Assembly: GCA_017304945.1 (NCBI GenBank)
Contig: JAFKLG010000117.1
Coordinates: forward strand, 1 to 32,168
From: Rhodospirillales bacterium
Lineage (GTDB): Bacteria; Pseudomonadota; Alphaproteobacteria; Acetobacterales; Acetobacteraceae
DNA: 32,168 nt
Direction: 5' to 3'
Positions 31,959-32,168 of the stretch are shown in pieces. The position numbers and the translations under genes are program-made. Position 1 is the stretch's first letter. Every line of letters begins with the position of its first letter. The notes under the pieces are model-generated. The model worked only from the letters and a program-made list of their open reading frames with translations. It ran no database searches and was not told where the DNA came from.

Positions 31959-32168
31959 GCGGAATTCCTGACTGACTGTTGCAAGAGCCAGGCATGCCCG
32001 GCTGCCCACTGAAACGATTGAGGAGTTATTTCCTGCGTCGCCCCAGCGGCGGACCTCTATTTGCTTTCTGGGTAACGCCGAGTGAATCATTCGAAGGTAT
32101 TAGGGCGTTGAACATTCCGGCGTTATGTGTCGGAAATCGAGTGCAATCACCAGCCATGCTGCGCCAAG
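31959..32168. other. Upstream region of the hydrolase gene, to the window end
   Basis: 210 bases, AT-rich for this genome. They should hold the hydrolase promoter, and possibly a divergent gene whose start lies at or beyond the edge (an ATG at 32156 opens to the right, too short to judge). Confidence 0.4.

Noticed and set aside
26685..32168. Integrated prophage or conjugative element next to the tRNA
   Set aside because: No integrase, phage structural, relaxase or transposase gene is present, and no duplicate of the tRNA 3' end is found; only the weaker claim of an accessory segment is kept.

Overview
The window is very GC-rich chromosomal DNA that looks alphaproteobacterial, most likely Acetobacteraceae or another Rhodospirillales lineage. 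This rests on gene content: a TIGR02302/DUF4175 membrane protein overlapping lysA, an ECF sigma factor with a membrane protein and a periplasmic metal sensor, a DsbD-type thiol reductase beside hrpB, and an EcfG-like promoter. The placement is an inference from gene families, not from a phylogeny. I found no CRISPR array, prophage, transposase or rRNA.

Layout. (1) 1-2162: the start of a ferric-iron type periplasmic binding protein (minus strand, cut by the window edge) behind a perfect 19-bp palindrome, a PfpI/DJ-1 amidotransferase-like protein, and a small two-domain ferredoxin-like-fold protein. (2) 2278-5950: an orphan family-5 ABC solute-binding protein, divergent from a GH15 glucoamylase/trehalase-like enzyme. 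(3) 6200-8961: a Cys-rich secreted protein, a secreted Gly/Ser/Thr protein with two Cx4C modules, and, divergent from the latter, a three-gene ECF sigma / membrane protein / periplasmic metal-sensor operon. (4) 9011-13543: an orphan hybrid histidine kinase, an SDR oxidoreductase and a multi-pass membrane protein. (5) 13544-18435: a DsbD/ScsB-type reductase divergent from the helicase HrpB. Both carry palindromic repeat DNA in their reading frames. (6) 18497-22416: an envelope-stress unit of HtrA-type protease, OmpR-type regulator and histidine kinase, followed by a small exported protein. The kinase reading frame begins with eight tandem His-rich pentapeptides. (7) 22583-26684: lysA, the TIGR02302 protein and tRNA-Arg(CCG).

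Right of the tRNA (26685-32168) the DNA becomes more AT-rich, gene-sparse and accessory in character: a lone XRE regulator, a doubtful small gene, a transglutaminase-like protein, a manganese catalase with an EcfG-like promoter, a composite palindromic/direct repeat, and an exported alpha/beta hydrolase. The tRNA is a natural border for an acquired segment, but no second attachment site or integrase is visible.

No single locus is clearly a new defence or biosynthetic system. The items most worth checking are the His-rich repeat in the HtrA-linked kinase, the in-frame palindromic insertions in hrpB and dsbD, and the sigma/metal-sensor locus with its divergent Cx4C secreted protein.
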